Source of the DNA: Microvirga ossetica
GTDB lineage: Bacteria; Pseudomonadota; Alphaproteobacteria; Rhizobiales; Beijerinckiaceae
Reading direction: 5' to 3'
Length of the DNA stretch: 64,000 nt
NCBI RefSeq assembly: GCF_002741015.1
Contig: NZ_CP016617.1
Coordinates: forward strand, 558,001 to 622,000
Shown in pieces: positions 9,761 through 18,073 of the stretch. Numbering within the stretch: the stretch's first letter is position 1; each line of letters opens with the position of its first letter. The notes below the pieces were generated by a model. That model was not told where the DNA came from and searched no databases. It saw nothing but the letters and a program-made list of their open reading frames with translations. A program made the position numbers and the translations under genes.

Positions 9761-10018
9761 GTGACAGACATCAGCCAGATCAAGGAGCATATGGAAGTCA
9801 TCGGCGCTGATGGCGCCCACGTCGGCACGGTCGACCATCTCGAGGGAAACCGCATCAAGCTGACCAAGAAGGACAGCGGGGAGGGGTCGCACGAGGGCCA
9901 CCACCATTATATCGCAACGGCTTTGGTCGCAGACATCGAGGGCAACCAGGTACGCCTCTCGGCTAACGCCGATGTCGCTGTCACTTTCGAAGAGGAAAGC
10001 GACGGCCGCCAGGCCTGA
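9761..10018 (+). CDS. DUF2171 domain protein
   Basis: An 85-residue acidic protein matching DUF2171: IKEHMEVIGADGAHVGTVDHLEG, a KLTKKD strand, then HHHYIATALVADIEGNQVRL. The fold is related to PRC-barrel-like small beta domains; the function of the family is not established, and members are often abundant and stress-associated. The GTG at 9761 was chosen because GGGAGG lies 6 bases upstream and it yields the family start MTDISQIKEH; an ATG 15 bases earlier sits on the ribosome site itself. It stands alone between the SOS operon and an insertion sequence. Confidence 0.8.
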   Translation: MTDISQIKEHMEVIGADGAHVGTVDHLEGNRIKLTKKDSGEGSHEGHHHYIATALVADIEGNQVRLSANADVAVTFEEESDGRQA

Positions 10019-10198
10019 TGCTCGGTAACCTGCATTCAAGCCTTAACTGAGGCAACCTCAAACCCGGCTCATGCCCGACGTAGCAACAGGGCAAGATGCG
10101 CTGTGTCAGCTGGGTCCATCACTGTTGTGAATCGTTGCACCGCAATGGATTCATGACTTTGATTGGATCTCGCCTCATGCTCTGCGCAACATGGAGAC

Positions 10199-10323
10199 AT
10201 GTGCGGAGACACAATTCAGTACCTGGTCCTCGACAGATTCGATCCCGCCTGCAACATGGCCCGCTACTATGTCCTGGCGATCGAGCCCAGCCTGTTTGGT
10301 GACCCCACGCTGATCCGCGAGTG
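10199..10323 (+). pseudogene. WGR-domain gene truncated by an IS5-family element
   Basis: The frame reads IQYLVLDRFDPACNMARYYVLAIEPSLFGD then TLIREW, which is the beginning of a WGR domain (PF05406; ARYY.L..EPSLFGE...REWGRIG). Homology stops exactly at the Trp of the WGR triplet, where the insertion element begins at about 10324. The rest of the domain is not found on the far side of the element. WGR domains bind nucleic acid or accompany PARP-like and helicase proteins; here the gene is broken. Confidence 0.6.
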
Positions 10324-11432
10324 GGCTGTGTTGCACGGATCGATTGGTGAACGCACTGAGCCCACCCCCCTGCCTGTGGTTTAGGCGATGCGGACGGACT
10401 TCGGGCGTCCAAGCTCGAGCATGCGGTTCAAGACTTTGACGGCGATGGCCGTCTCGGTTCTGCGGCGTTGATCCGTCCGTGAACGCAAGGCGTCTCCGAT
10501 CACTCGTTTAAGCCGGCTGATGGCAGTCTCCACCAGGGCTCGTCGCGTATACCCGGACCTCTTCTGCCAACCCATGGGTCCATGCTCCGCGATGTTTTGG
10601 AGATGCCGATCGCGCTGGGTCGGAGCGCTCTCCGCCGTCTCAGTCAGCACGGCCGTTGATCGTGGCGGAACGATCACGTCAGCATCAGGATGGCGCTCGC
10701 CAATGGTGCCGTAGATGCCAGCTTGATCGTAGGCTCCATCACCGATGAAAGAGGCAAGTGGGCCTGTGATCTGGTCGAGCAAGGGCTCAATCTGCGAGCC
10801 ATCATCAACATCGCTGGTCGTCAACTCTGATGCGAGGATCTGTCCGGTCCCGGCATCAACGCCGATGTGTAGCTTGCGCCAAGCGCGACGCCTTTGGGCG
10901 CCGTGCTTCTCGATCAGCCATTCGCCGGGCCCGCACAGACGCAGGCCTGTGCTGTCGACCAGCAGGTCAACAGGTTCTCTGGAGCACGGAGATGGTCTTG
11001 GCACCTCCAAGGTTTCGGCACGCCGGCTCAGGGTTGAGTGATCCGGTACCGCCAGATCCAGACCCAGGAGTTGGAGGATCGAACCGATTAAGCCTTCCGT
11101 CTGACGCAGCGCTAACCGGAACACTGCCCGCAGGGTCAACGCCGTCCTAATCGCGAGGGCCGAATAGTGGGCTTGACCGCCCCGCGTGGTACGGGGCTCA
11201 GCCCGCCAGGCGGCAATGGCTTCCGCAGAAAACCAGACCGTCAGGCTTCCCCTCTGGCGCAGGCTGGCGTCGTACTCAGCCCAGTTCGTCACCCGGTACC
11301 GCTGCTTGGAGATGCGATGTCGATGGGCGGCATTGGCCTTGAAGGGCATGGTGAGGATCTTTACTCGGAAGCCAATCAGGCCGTTACACTATCCAGCCGC
11401 GGTTACCAACTCGCTCATCCCTGCAACCAGGC
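10324..11432 (-). mobile_element. IS5-family insertion sequence, copy 1 (diverged)
   Basis: About 1.1 kb with a single transposase gene and imperfect terminal inverted repeats: GGCTGTGTTGCACGGATCG at the left and, reading inward from the right, GCCTGGTTGCAGGGATGAG. The ends align with those of the two other copies in this window, which fix the boundaries to within a few bases. Target duplication could not be assigned. Confidence 0.75.
10381..11349 (-). CDS. IS5-family transposase (copy 1)
   Basis: 322-residue DDE transposase with an N-terminal DUF772-like helical region and the catalytic triad in LLVDSTGLRL (first Asp), FIGDGAYDQ (second Asp) and ALVETAISRLKR (Glu with the Y-R-K-like helix). 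It is intact and about 88-90% identical by eye to the two other IS5-family copies here, so it is an older or separate arrival. The insertion truncates a WGR-domain gene on its left. Confidence 0.9.
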   Translation of the reverse strand: MPFKANAAHRHRISKQRYRVTNWAEYDASLRQRGSLTVWFSAEAIAAWRAEPRTTRGGQAHYSALAIRTALTLRAVFRLALRQTEGLIGSILQLLGLDLAVPDHSTLSRRAETLEVPRPSPCSREPVDLLVDSTGLRLCGPGEWLIEKHGAQRRRAWRKLHIGVDAGTGQILASELTTSDVDDGSQIEPLLDQITGPLASFIGDGAYDQAGIYGTIGERHPDADVIVPPRSTAVLTETAESAPTQRDRHLQNIAEHGPMGWQKRSGYTRRALVETAISRLKRVIGDALRSRTDQRRRTETAIAVKVLNRMLELGRPKSVRIA

Positions 11433-11652
11433 GCCGTAGAGAGCGTCGCTACCGCAATAGGCGGGGGGCGCGGACATTGCAGCAGTCCGCTCCCCAAGTG
11501 TGCGGAATCCCATGGCCGAGGCGCACCCTTTGCCAGATAGCTGAAGCTGCTCGGAAGGGTTCGACGTGTAACCAAATGCTGTGAAGGGCCGGCCTTAGGA
11601 GACCAGGAGGCGCGGTCTATCCGAAGCGGATCTGCACCCCCAGATAGGATGG

Positions 11653-12513
11653 ATGAGCCAGGAACTTCGTCGCCAGCACCCGCTTCCGGCGTCCAAGGGC
11701 AACGCCGCAACTCCGGAAATCGCCCTGTCTGAGGAGGACCGCGCGGCCTTAAGACAGGCCGTCCGCTCGCTGGAGGGGCCAAGCTACGTTGGCCGCCTGG
11801 CAGCCTTGGCCGGGCGGCCGATCGAGCTGCTCGGGCAGGCCCTTCCCCAGGTCGCATCCGACCTAATCTCGAAAGCCACTCAGGCGGCGCTCACCCGGGC
11901 GCTGCGGTACGCGCTCCGGACGATCCCGAAGGAGGGCAGGGATCCGGAAACCCGCGCTCACAAGGCCCTTGCGATCCTGTCGGGCGCCATGGGTGGAGCG
12001 CTGGGCGTGTCGGCCGTCCTCGTCGAGCTCCCGATCTCGACGGCGATCATGCTGCGGTCGATTGCCCGGATCGCCCAGAGCGAGGGCGAGGATCTCGAAC
12101 ATCCCGAGACGGCGCTGGCATGCGTCCAAGTCTTCGCCCTGGGCGGGCATTCCGGCTCGGACAAACTGCACGAGGCCGGCTACTTTGCCGTGCGATCGGC
12201 GATGGCGAAGTCCGTCACCCGTGCCCTGCAGCAGATGGCCGGGCGCGGGGTGGTGGACGAGAGCGCCTCTGCCATCGTGCGCCTGCTGGCCCAGATTGGA
12301 TCCCGATTCGGAGTGGTCGTGTCGCAGAAGGTCGCGGCCCAGGCCGTTCCGATTGTTGGGGCGATCGGCGGCGCGGCGGTCAACGCCGCCTTCATCGATC
12401 ATTTTCAGACGCTCGCCCGCGGACATTTCATCGTGCGTCGCCTGGAGCGGATCTACGGCAAGGGAACGGTGCGCCGAGCTTACGACCAGATCCGGGTGGG
12501 CGAAGGCCTCTAA
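11653..12513 (+). CDS. EcsC family protein
   Basis: 286 residues. The middle and C-terminus fit EcsC-like proteins (PF12787): HKALAILSGAMGGALGVSAVLVELPISTAIMLRSIARIAQSEG, HPETALACVQVFALGG, and a glycine-rich helix QAVPIVGAIGGAAVNAAFIDHF before a closing segment RRLERIYGKGTVRRAY. EcsC was named for the Bacillus EcsABC locus, but stand-alone proteobacterial members have no proven function; they are predicted membrane-associated through amphipathic hydrophobic helices. The ATG at 11653 has AGGATGG just upstream. No operon partner is visible. Confidence 0.8.
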   Translation: MSQELRRQHPLPASKGNAATPEIALSEEDRAALRQAVRSLEGPSYVGRLAALAGRPIELLGQALPQVASDLISKATQAALTRALRYALRTIPKEGRDPETRAHKALAILSGAMGGALGVSAVLVELPISTAIMLRSIARIAQSEGEDLEHPETALACVQVFALGGHSGSDKLHEAGYFAVRSAMAKSVTRALQQMAGRGVVDESASAIVRLLAQIGSRFGVVVSQKVAAQAVPIVGAIGGAAVNAAFIDHFQTLARGHFIVRRLERIYGKGTVRRAYDQIRVGEGL

Positions 12514-12569
12514 CCGCGGGGGGCAGATCGTGACGATTTAAAGAGCAACTTGCGTTGCATCGATTGTAC

Positions 12570-12785
12570 TCAGTCCGCCATCTTGGCTTGCGATCCAGAA
12601 TTCGCCTCTGACAGGGCGCGAGAGAGTTCAGCCTCTACATCTTCCGTGGACACTCCAGGATCAATACCGGCTGCTGTATCAAAGACAACGTTTGCTACAT
12701 TATCACCGTTGATGATCAAGAAACGCGCTATGCTCTGATCTGGATCCCCGCTAGATGTTTGATCCCAGGGTTTGATGGTGCATTC
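12570..12785 (-). pseudogene. Possible gene remnant without a start codon
   Basis: A minus-strand frame reads ARFLIINGDNVANVVFDTA, then a Val/Glu-rich stretch ending in GSQAKMAD and a stop. The composition looks like a genuine protein C-terminus, but an in-frame stop near 12785 precedes it and no ATG follows. It may be the tail of a phage-like or IS-flanking gene whose front has been lost. It lies in the junk-rich zone between the EcsC gene and the IS110 element. Nothing else is seen from 12786 to 13099 apart from IS110 end sequence. Confidence 0.35.
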
Positions 12786-13099
12786 TTATCGCCGGAATGG
12801 AGGGATGCGCTTCTCTATTCGGCCCCTCCAAGTCAAGCGCTTTTAAGGCATCGGCCATCCCACCTCCAGGCAGTCGTCTCTCGCAGGGCCTTGCTTCTCT
12901 CCGGGATCGGCACATTTGCCCTCCCACCATGGGATTCGTAGGATGAGGTGGCTCAATCTATGGGGCGTTCTGGCCGCGGCAGCGCGGCCGATACAAGCGC
13001 ATCCACGAGCTCGCCTGATCCATCGTCCTGCGAAGGACGTCTTTCTTCCGCCTTCTGGCGGAATTCGAGTTATCTCATTGCCCGTTCCGGTATGGCATC

Positions 13100-14140
13100 T
13101 TAGACAGCTGCGGGTATGCTTTCCCTCGTCCAGCGGAATACGGTGCCATCGCTCCAGATGCGGTGCATGATCACGCCCAGACGCCGGGCCAGCGCAACAA
13201 TGGCTTTTCGCCCACCACGCCGTTTGGCGATATTCATCGCCCATGCTTTCAACCACGACCACTTCACGTGAACATTCGTCAGCATGACTTGAGCGGCTTC
13301 GTACAACAGCGTTCGCATCATGCCATCCCCGCAGAGGGAGACGCGGCCGATCCGGTTGCTCTCACCCGACTGATGAAGCACCGGCGTTAACCCCAGGGAG
13401 GCACCCACGGCTTTGGAGTTCCGGAAGCGAGCCGGAACGTCGATAGTACTGGCATAGGCTAAAGCGACAACGGGACCGACCCCTGGAATGGTCATCAGGC
13501 GTCGACAAACACCGTCGTCGCGGACAATCGATAGCAGCTTTCGATGAAGACGCTCGAACTCCTCTCGAAGCTTTCGCCGGCTGGCCAGCAGCGGCTCTAT
13601 GATCTCTGCCAGGTCAGGCAGACAGTCAAGGAGTTCGCGAATGCGGATGTCGAATTTGGCTGCGCCAACGATGCCGACTTTGAGGCCGAAGTTGCGCAGC
13701 AGGCCGCGAATATCATTCTCAAATGCAATCGCCTTCTCCTGCAGCAACTTGCGGGCGGTCAGGAGGGCGCGCCGCTTTTGGCTGGTCAGGGTTTTTACAT
13801 GAACCGGTCGGAACAGATTCACCCGCATCATCTGCGCAATGCCACGTGCGTCGTTGCGGTCACTCTTGTTCACCTGTGCCTTGAGGAATGCCTTCGTATG
13901 GCGGGTCTCGATGCAGACGATAGGCAGACCGGCTTCTGCAAGCCCACTGAACAGCCATTGCGACAAAGGGCCAGCCTCAAGGCCGATCCGCTCGAGCCGC
14001 CAAGCAGGATCGTGGAGGACTTGCGCGAGATCGTCTGGGTGGCTCGGCACCTTTGTCTCGCGACAGATCCTACCCGTTTCATCCACAATGCACACCGACG
14101 TCTCTTTCACCGAGACGTCCAGTCCAGCATAGTGCTTCAT
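13100..14140 (-). CDS. IS110-family transposase
   Basis: 346 residues, full length. It has the IS110 two-domain order: an N-terminal RuvC-like DEDD domain (HYAGLDVSVKETSVCIVDE with the first Asp; GLEAGPLSQW with Glu; NKSDRNDARGIAQMMR with the Asp pair) and a C-terminal Transposase_20 domain (LMTIPGVGPVVALAYAST). Such enzymes work with an element-encoded guide RNA from the non-coding end and leave no terminal inverted repeats, so the exact element ends are not called. It lies back to back with an IS481 element. Start at 14140 gives the family N-terminus MKHYAGLDVS. Confidence 0.92.
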   Translation of the reverse strand: MKHYAGLDVSVKETSVCIVDETGRICRETKVPSHPDDLAQVLHDPAWRLERIGLEAGPLSQWLFSGLAEAGLPIVCIETRHTKAFLKAQVNKSDRNDARGIAQMMRVNLFRPVHVKTLTSQKRRALLTARKLLQEKAIAFENDIRGLLRNFGLKVGIVGAAKFDIRIRELLDCLPDLAEIIEPLLASRRKLREEFERLHRKLLSIVRDDGVCRRLMTIPGVGPVVALAYASTIDVPARFRNSKAVGASLGLTPVLHQSGESNRIGRVSLCGDGMMRTLLYEAAQVMLTNVHVKWSWLKAWAMNIAKRRGGRKAIVALARRLGVIMHRIWSDGTVFRWTRESIPAAV

Positions 14141-14256
14141 GCTAGGCTTCCTTTCCTGATGCTTGTGCTTGATCCAACAGACCAGGTTTCATCATCGTCC
14201 CGCGGCGCGCGCCTTTCTAGCCCAAGCCATGGGATGGCAGGCCGAATACTCCATCT

Positions 14257-15249
14257 ATGGGCCAGGTTCTCCATGGGAGCGCCACAACGCTCGATCCAGT
14301 CCGTCGAGCAATACAAAATAGTCAAGCGAGCTTGAGGGCCCTGGCCGAGCGCCATGGCATCAACCCGAAGACGGTCGCCAAATGGAAGAAGCGGGATACC
14401 ACCGCAGATCGCCCGACGGGGCCGAGAGCACCGCATTCAACGGTGCTCTCGGTCCAGGAAGAGGCGATCGTCGTCGCCTTCCGCAAGCACACCCTGCTGC
14501 CGTTGGACGATTGCCTTTACGCCCTTCAGCCCACCATCCCGCACCTGACGCGCTCATCCCTGCATCGCTGTCTGCAGCGGCATGGTATCAGCCGCTTGCC
14601 AGAGGTGACCGGCGACAAGCCCGCCAAGAAGAAGTTCAAGAGCTACCCGATCGGCTACTTCCACATCGACATCGCCGAGGTGCATACGGAAGAGGGCCGG
14701 CTCTACCTGTTCGTAGCCATTGATCGCACCAGCAAATTCGCCTTTGCCCAACTGCATGAGAAAGCCACAAGGCGCGTGGCGGGTGACTTCCTGCGGGCGC
14801 TGATTGCGGCCGTGCCTTACAAGATCCACACGGTTCTCACCGACAACGGCACTCACTTCACCACACCCGGCAACACCAGTTCGGCTGCCCCTCTGATCAA
14901 AGAGGCGATGGCCCGCGGCGAGATCTTCCGGGCCCATTCGTTCGAGCTCGCCTGTGCGCAGAACGACATCGATCACCGCTTGACCAAACCGCGCCATCCC
15001 TGGACGAACGGACAGGTTGAGCGCATGAACCGGACCCTCAAGGACGCGACCGTCAGGCGCTACTACTACGACACCCACGACCAGCTGCAGGGGCACCTGG
15101 GCGACTTCCTCGCCGCCTACAACTTCGCCCGAAGGCTCAAGACGCTGCGCGGCCTCACCCCCTACGAGTACATCTGCAAGATCTGGACAAGCGAGCCTCA
15201 ACGCTTCAGGCTCGACCCGCTCCACCAAATGCCGGGACTAAACAGCTAG
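14257..15249 (+). CDS. IS481-family transposase
   Basis: 330 residues, intact. N-terminal HTH (LRALAERHGINPKTVAKWKKR) followed by the rve integrase core with DDE residues in YFHIDIAEVHTEEG, HTVLTDNGTHFT and HPWTNGQVERMNRTLKD. The C-terminus (RGLTPYEYICKIW) is typical of IS481. The right end of the element probably lies near 15245 (TGTTTAGTCCCGGC read on minus); the left end could not be fixed. Located immediately beside the IS110 transposase in opposite orientation. Confidence 0.92.
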   Translation: MGQVLHGSATTLDPVRRAIQNSQASLRALAERHGINPKTVAKWKKRDTTADRPTGPRAPHSTVLSVQEEAIVVAFRKHTLLPLDDCLYALQPTIPHLTRSSLHRCLQRHGISRLPEVTGDKPAKKKFKSYPIGYFHIDIAEVHTEEGRLYLFVAIDRTSKFAFAQLHEKATRRVAGDFLRALIAAVPYKIHTVLTDNGTHFTTPGNTSSAAPLIKEAMARGEIFRAHSFELACAQNDIDHRLTKPRHPWTNGQVERMNRTLKDATVRRYYYDTHDQLQGHLGDFLAAYNFARRLKTLRGLTPYEYICKIWTSEPQRFRLDPLHQMPGLNS

Positions 15250-15454
15250 TCGCGGGATAACGAGTGCATCTCCACACCGTATAAGTGCCATGCATTTTTC
15301 TCATGGCGAAGGTTGGGTATCGTTGCTAGCGTAGGTGCTCGCTCGCGTAAGAACATAACAATATTGCCTCGTGACTACCGCGTGCGAATGGGACTTTGTA
15401 AGCGCAGCCACGCCTTCATCGGCTGTTCTGTTAAATACTCGAAGAGGAAACGCT

Positions 15455-16759
15455 ATGGTGGTTTCAACTCGCTCGTTGCTGGTATTGACGGCTACGGGCA
15501 TCGGACTTTTCATCGGTTCCGCATCGGCCCAGACGGCTGACCAGAGTACGAATGAAGTCAAACGGATCATGGACCATGCTTCCTACAAGGAAGCCGTGAA
15601 ATTCATCGATGGCGATTATGACCGAGTGATCGCCGAGGGCATCAAACTCACTGAAATTCCTGCGCCCCCCTTCAAGGAAGAAAAGCGCGCGGCCGCCTAT
15701 GCGCAAATGTTCAAGGATGTCGGCCTGACCGATGTGGAGATCGACCCGGAAGGCAACGTGCTGGGCATTCGCAAGGGAACGGCCGGCGACGGCAAGTTCG
15801 TCGCCATCACGGCCCACCTCGACACGGTGTTCCCCGAGGGAACCGACGTGACCGTCAAGCGCGAGGGTACGAAGCTGTATGCGCCGGGCATCGCCGACGA
15901 TACGTTGAGCCTCGCAATCAATCTCGGCTACATTCGCGCCTTGAACGCCGCCAAGATCCAGACGAAGGAGGACATCCTCTTCGTTGGCACGGTAGGCGAG
16001 GAAGGTCTCGGTGACCTGCGCGGAGTGCGCTACCTGTTCACCAAGGGCAAGTACAAGGACAAGATCAAGACCTTCTTCACGGTCGAGGGTGGTGGGATCA
16101 CCAGCGTCACCAACGGCGGCATCGGCTCCAAGCGCTACCGGGTCACCTATAAGGGGCCCGGTGGCCATAGTTATAGCGCTTTCGGCCTCGTCAACCCGGC
16201 CTTTGCGCTCGGCGAAGCTGTTTCGCTGTTCTCGCGCAGCTTCGTGCCCGCCAAGCCGAAGACGACTTTCAACGTCGGCGTGATCACGGGCGGCACCTCC
16301 GTCAACTCGATCCCGTTCGAGGTATCGATGGAAGTCGACATGCGCTCGGAATCCGATGCAGAGCTGAAGCGTATCGAAGAACGCCTCCTCACCATCGTCC
16401 AGCAGGCGGCGGATACTGAGAACTTCGCCCGATCGACGAAGGAGGGCAAGATCACCGTCAAGGCCGAACTGATCGGGGATCGCCCCTCCGGGAGCACGGC
16501 GGAGACGCAGCCCATCTTCCAGTTCACCAAGGCGGCGCTCGAGGCGAACGGCTACAAGCCGAACTATAGCTGGGGCTCGACGGACGCCAACATGCCGATG
16601 AGCCTTGGCATCCCGGCCCTGTCCATCGGCGCGAAGGGACCGGACAAAAACGGCCGCAGCCATTCACTCGACGAATGGGCCGACGTCGAAAAGGATCCCT
16701 TCGTGAAGGGCATGAACACCGCTCTAATCCCGCTCCTGGCCGTCATCGGCCTTCAATAG
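15455..16759 (+). CDS. Secreted M20 family metallopeptidase
   Basis: 434 residues with a signal peptide (MVVSTRSLLVLTATG ... SASAQ, cleavage near residue 26). Zinc-peptidase motifs of the M20/M28-like PepT group are present: AHLDT with metal ligand His121 and Asp123, ADD near 147-149 bridging the metals, GEEG with the general base Glu182 and ligand Glu183, a dimerisation insert around VTYKGPGGHSYSAFG, and a C-terminal GRSHSLDEW supplying the last His. It probably cleaves peptides or related amides in the periplasm; the substrate cannot be told. Start chosen at the ATG at 15455 with GAGGAAA 7 bases before it. A long opposite-strand frame here is a shadow. Confidence 0.88.
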   Translation: MVVSTRSLLVLTATGIGLFIGSASAQTADQSTNEVKRIMDHASYKEAVKFIDGDYDRVIAEGIKLTEIPAPPFKEEKRAAAYAQMFKDVGLTDVEIDPEGNVLGIRKGTAGDGKFVAITAHLDTVFPEGTDVTVKREGTKLYAPGIADDTLSLAINLGYIRALNAAKIQTKEDILFVGTVGEEGLGDLRGVRYLFTKGKYKDKIKTFFTVEGGGITSVTNGGIGSKRYRVTYKGPGGHSYSAFGLVNPAFALGEAVSLFSRSFVPAKPKTTFNVGVITGGTSVNSIPFEVSMEVDMRSESDAELKRIEERLLTIVQQAADTENFARSTKEGKITVKAELIGDRPSGSTAETQPIFQFTKAALEANGYKPNYSWGSTDANMPMSLGIPALSIGAKGPDKNGRSHSLDEWADVEKDPFVKGMNTALIPLLAVIGLQ

Positions 16760-16766
16760 GCGAGCC

Positions 16767-16800
16767 GAATCCGTCCGGACGACCTCGTCCGGACGGATTC
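16767..16800 (+). terminator. Strong hairpin after the M20 peptidase gene
   Basis: A perfect 14-base stem (GAATCCGTCCGGAC) with a 6-base loop just after the stop codon. There is no T-run behind it, so it may be a terminator without a U tract or an mRNA-stabilising hairpin. Confidence 0.55.
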
Positions 16801-16917
16801 CAAAGGGCGGCGCAATCCGACCTGCCTTGGAAAGACCGTGGTGCGAAGGATAAGCTAGAATGAAGAACCGCCGCTCACGGCCTCGCGCACAAGCGGCAAA
16901 GACAAACGGAGAAGGAC

Positions 16918-17343
16918 ATGCTGACACGTCGTGCTGCGGCCCTTGCCTTTGCGGGATTGCCGCTTCTGTCTCGGACGAGCTTTGCCACTGAGCGGATCCG
17001 GATGTTCGAGCTCTACAAGGATGATATGAGCTTTTCCAAACGCGCCTACGAGCTTCAGGGAAAAGCGATTGAGATCCAGGGCTTCATGGCACCTCACCTG
17101 AAGGTTGCGTCAGATTTCTTCATTCTGTCGAATACACCTGTCGAGACCTGTCCGTTCTGCGCGAGCGAAGGTGATTGGATCGACAGCATCGTGTTTGTGC
17201 GCATGAAGAGCCGCGGCGAGGCAATCAGTCCAGGCCGTGTCATCAACACCGTCGGTCGCCTGGAGATCGGGGCGGAGACCGATGCAGAGACGGGCTTCGT
17301 CAGTCGTGTCAGGCTCGTCGACGCTGCCGTTCGGCTTGCATGA
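16918..17343 (+). CDS. Periplasmic CxxC protein of an ABC operon
   Basis: 141 residues with an N-terminal export signal (MLTRRAAALAFAGLPLLSRT ... FA). The mature part has a beta-rich layout: YELQGKAIEIQGFMAPHL, SDFFILSN, a CPFC motif at 78-81 and VFVRMKS, ending in VNTVGRLEIG-like strands. The pattern resembles DUF3299-type periplasmic proteins that accompany FtsX-type transporters. Its stop overlaps the start of the ABC ATPase (ATGA), so the three genes form an operon. The CPFC pair could bind metal or be redox active. The product's job is inferred only from context. Confidence 0.65.
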   Translation: MLTRRAAALAFAGLPLLSRTSFATERIRMFELYKDDMSFSKRAYELQGKAIEIQGFMAPHLKVASDFFILSNTPVETCPFCASEGDWIDSIVFVRMKSRGEAISPGRVINTVGRLEIGAETDAETGFVSRVRLVDAAVRLA

Positions 17344-18056
17344 CCGCGAGCGTTGATCGGCCCGCCATGCTGACGGCCGACGGCATCTCGGCCTCGTTCT
17401 CGGATGCCGCCGGCGAGCCGATCCGAGCGCTCAACACCGTCAGTGCATGTTTCCATGCCAGATCCATGGTGGCCGTGGTGGGGCCGTCCGGATCGGGCAA
17501 AACGACCCTCATTCACGCGCTCGCCGGCATCGTTTCGTTGAGTGCTGGTGAAATCCGCTTCGGCGAAACCGTAATCTCTCATCTCAACGAGACGCAGCGT
17601 GACGCCTGGCGGTATGTGACGTGCGGTATGATCTTCCAGGATTTTCGCCTGATCGAAGAACTCGACATCTTTTCGAACGTCATTCTCCCGGCCACCTTTT
17701 CGAAAGCACGGGTGCCTCAGGATCTCAAACGCCGCGCCCGCGAGCTCCTGGAGAGATTCGAAGTCCCTCACCGCTCAGGCTCCGTCTCCGGATTGTCACG
17801 CGGTCAGCGCCAACGGGTGGCGCTGGCTCGGGCTCTCCTGATGGATCCACCGATCATCCTTGCGGACGAGCCGACCGCCAGCCTCGACCCTGAGAATGGC
17901 GACCGCATTGCGCACGAGTTCGACCGGCTCGCGCGATCGGGCAAGCTCGTCATCTGCGTCACCCATGACGAAAGGCTGGCCGCCTATGCCTCGTCGGCGC
18001 TGACCATGCATGATGGCCGCTTAGTTGGCGACAGTCTTTACAGGAAGGTATCCTGA
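17340..18056 (+). CDS. ABC transporter ATP-binding protein (MacB/LolD type)
   Basis: 238 residues with all nucleotide-binding motifs: Walker A GPSGSGKTT, Q-loop IFQDFRL, signature SGLSRGQRQR (SGLSRGQ in place of LSGGQ), Walker B IILADEPTASLD and H-loop VTHDERL. It belongs with the LolD/MacB/FtsE group that powers FtsX-type permeases, which do mechanical work rather than classical import. Start at 17340 overlaps the preceding stop by four bases. Followed 17 bases later by the permease gene. Confidence 0.9.
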   Translation: MTASVDRPAMLTADGISASFSDAAGEPIRALNTVSACFHARSMVAVVGPSGSGKTTLIHALAGIVSLSAGEIRFGETVISHLNETQRDAWRYVTCGMIFQDFRLIEELDIFSNVILPATFSKARVPQDLKRRARELLERFEVPHRSGSVSGLSRGQRQRVALARALLMDPPIILADEPTASLDPENGDRIAHEFDRLARSGKLVICVTHDERLAAYASSALTMHDGRLVGDSLYRKVS

Positions 18057-18073
18057 CAGATGCCTGGAATTGA

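Noticed and set aside
13100-15249. IS110 plus IS481 as one composite element
   Set aside because: The two belong to unrelated families and no shared ends or target duplication around the pair could be found.
15464-16663. 399-codon minus-strand frame over the M20 peptidase
   Set aside because: Shadow; the plus strand has signal peptide and all zinc ligands.
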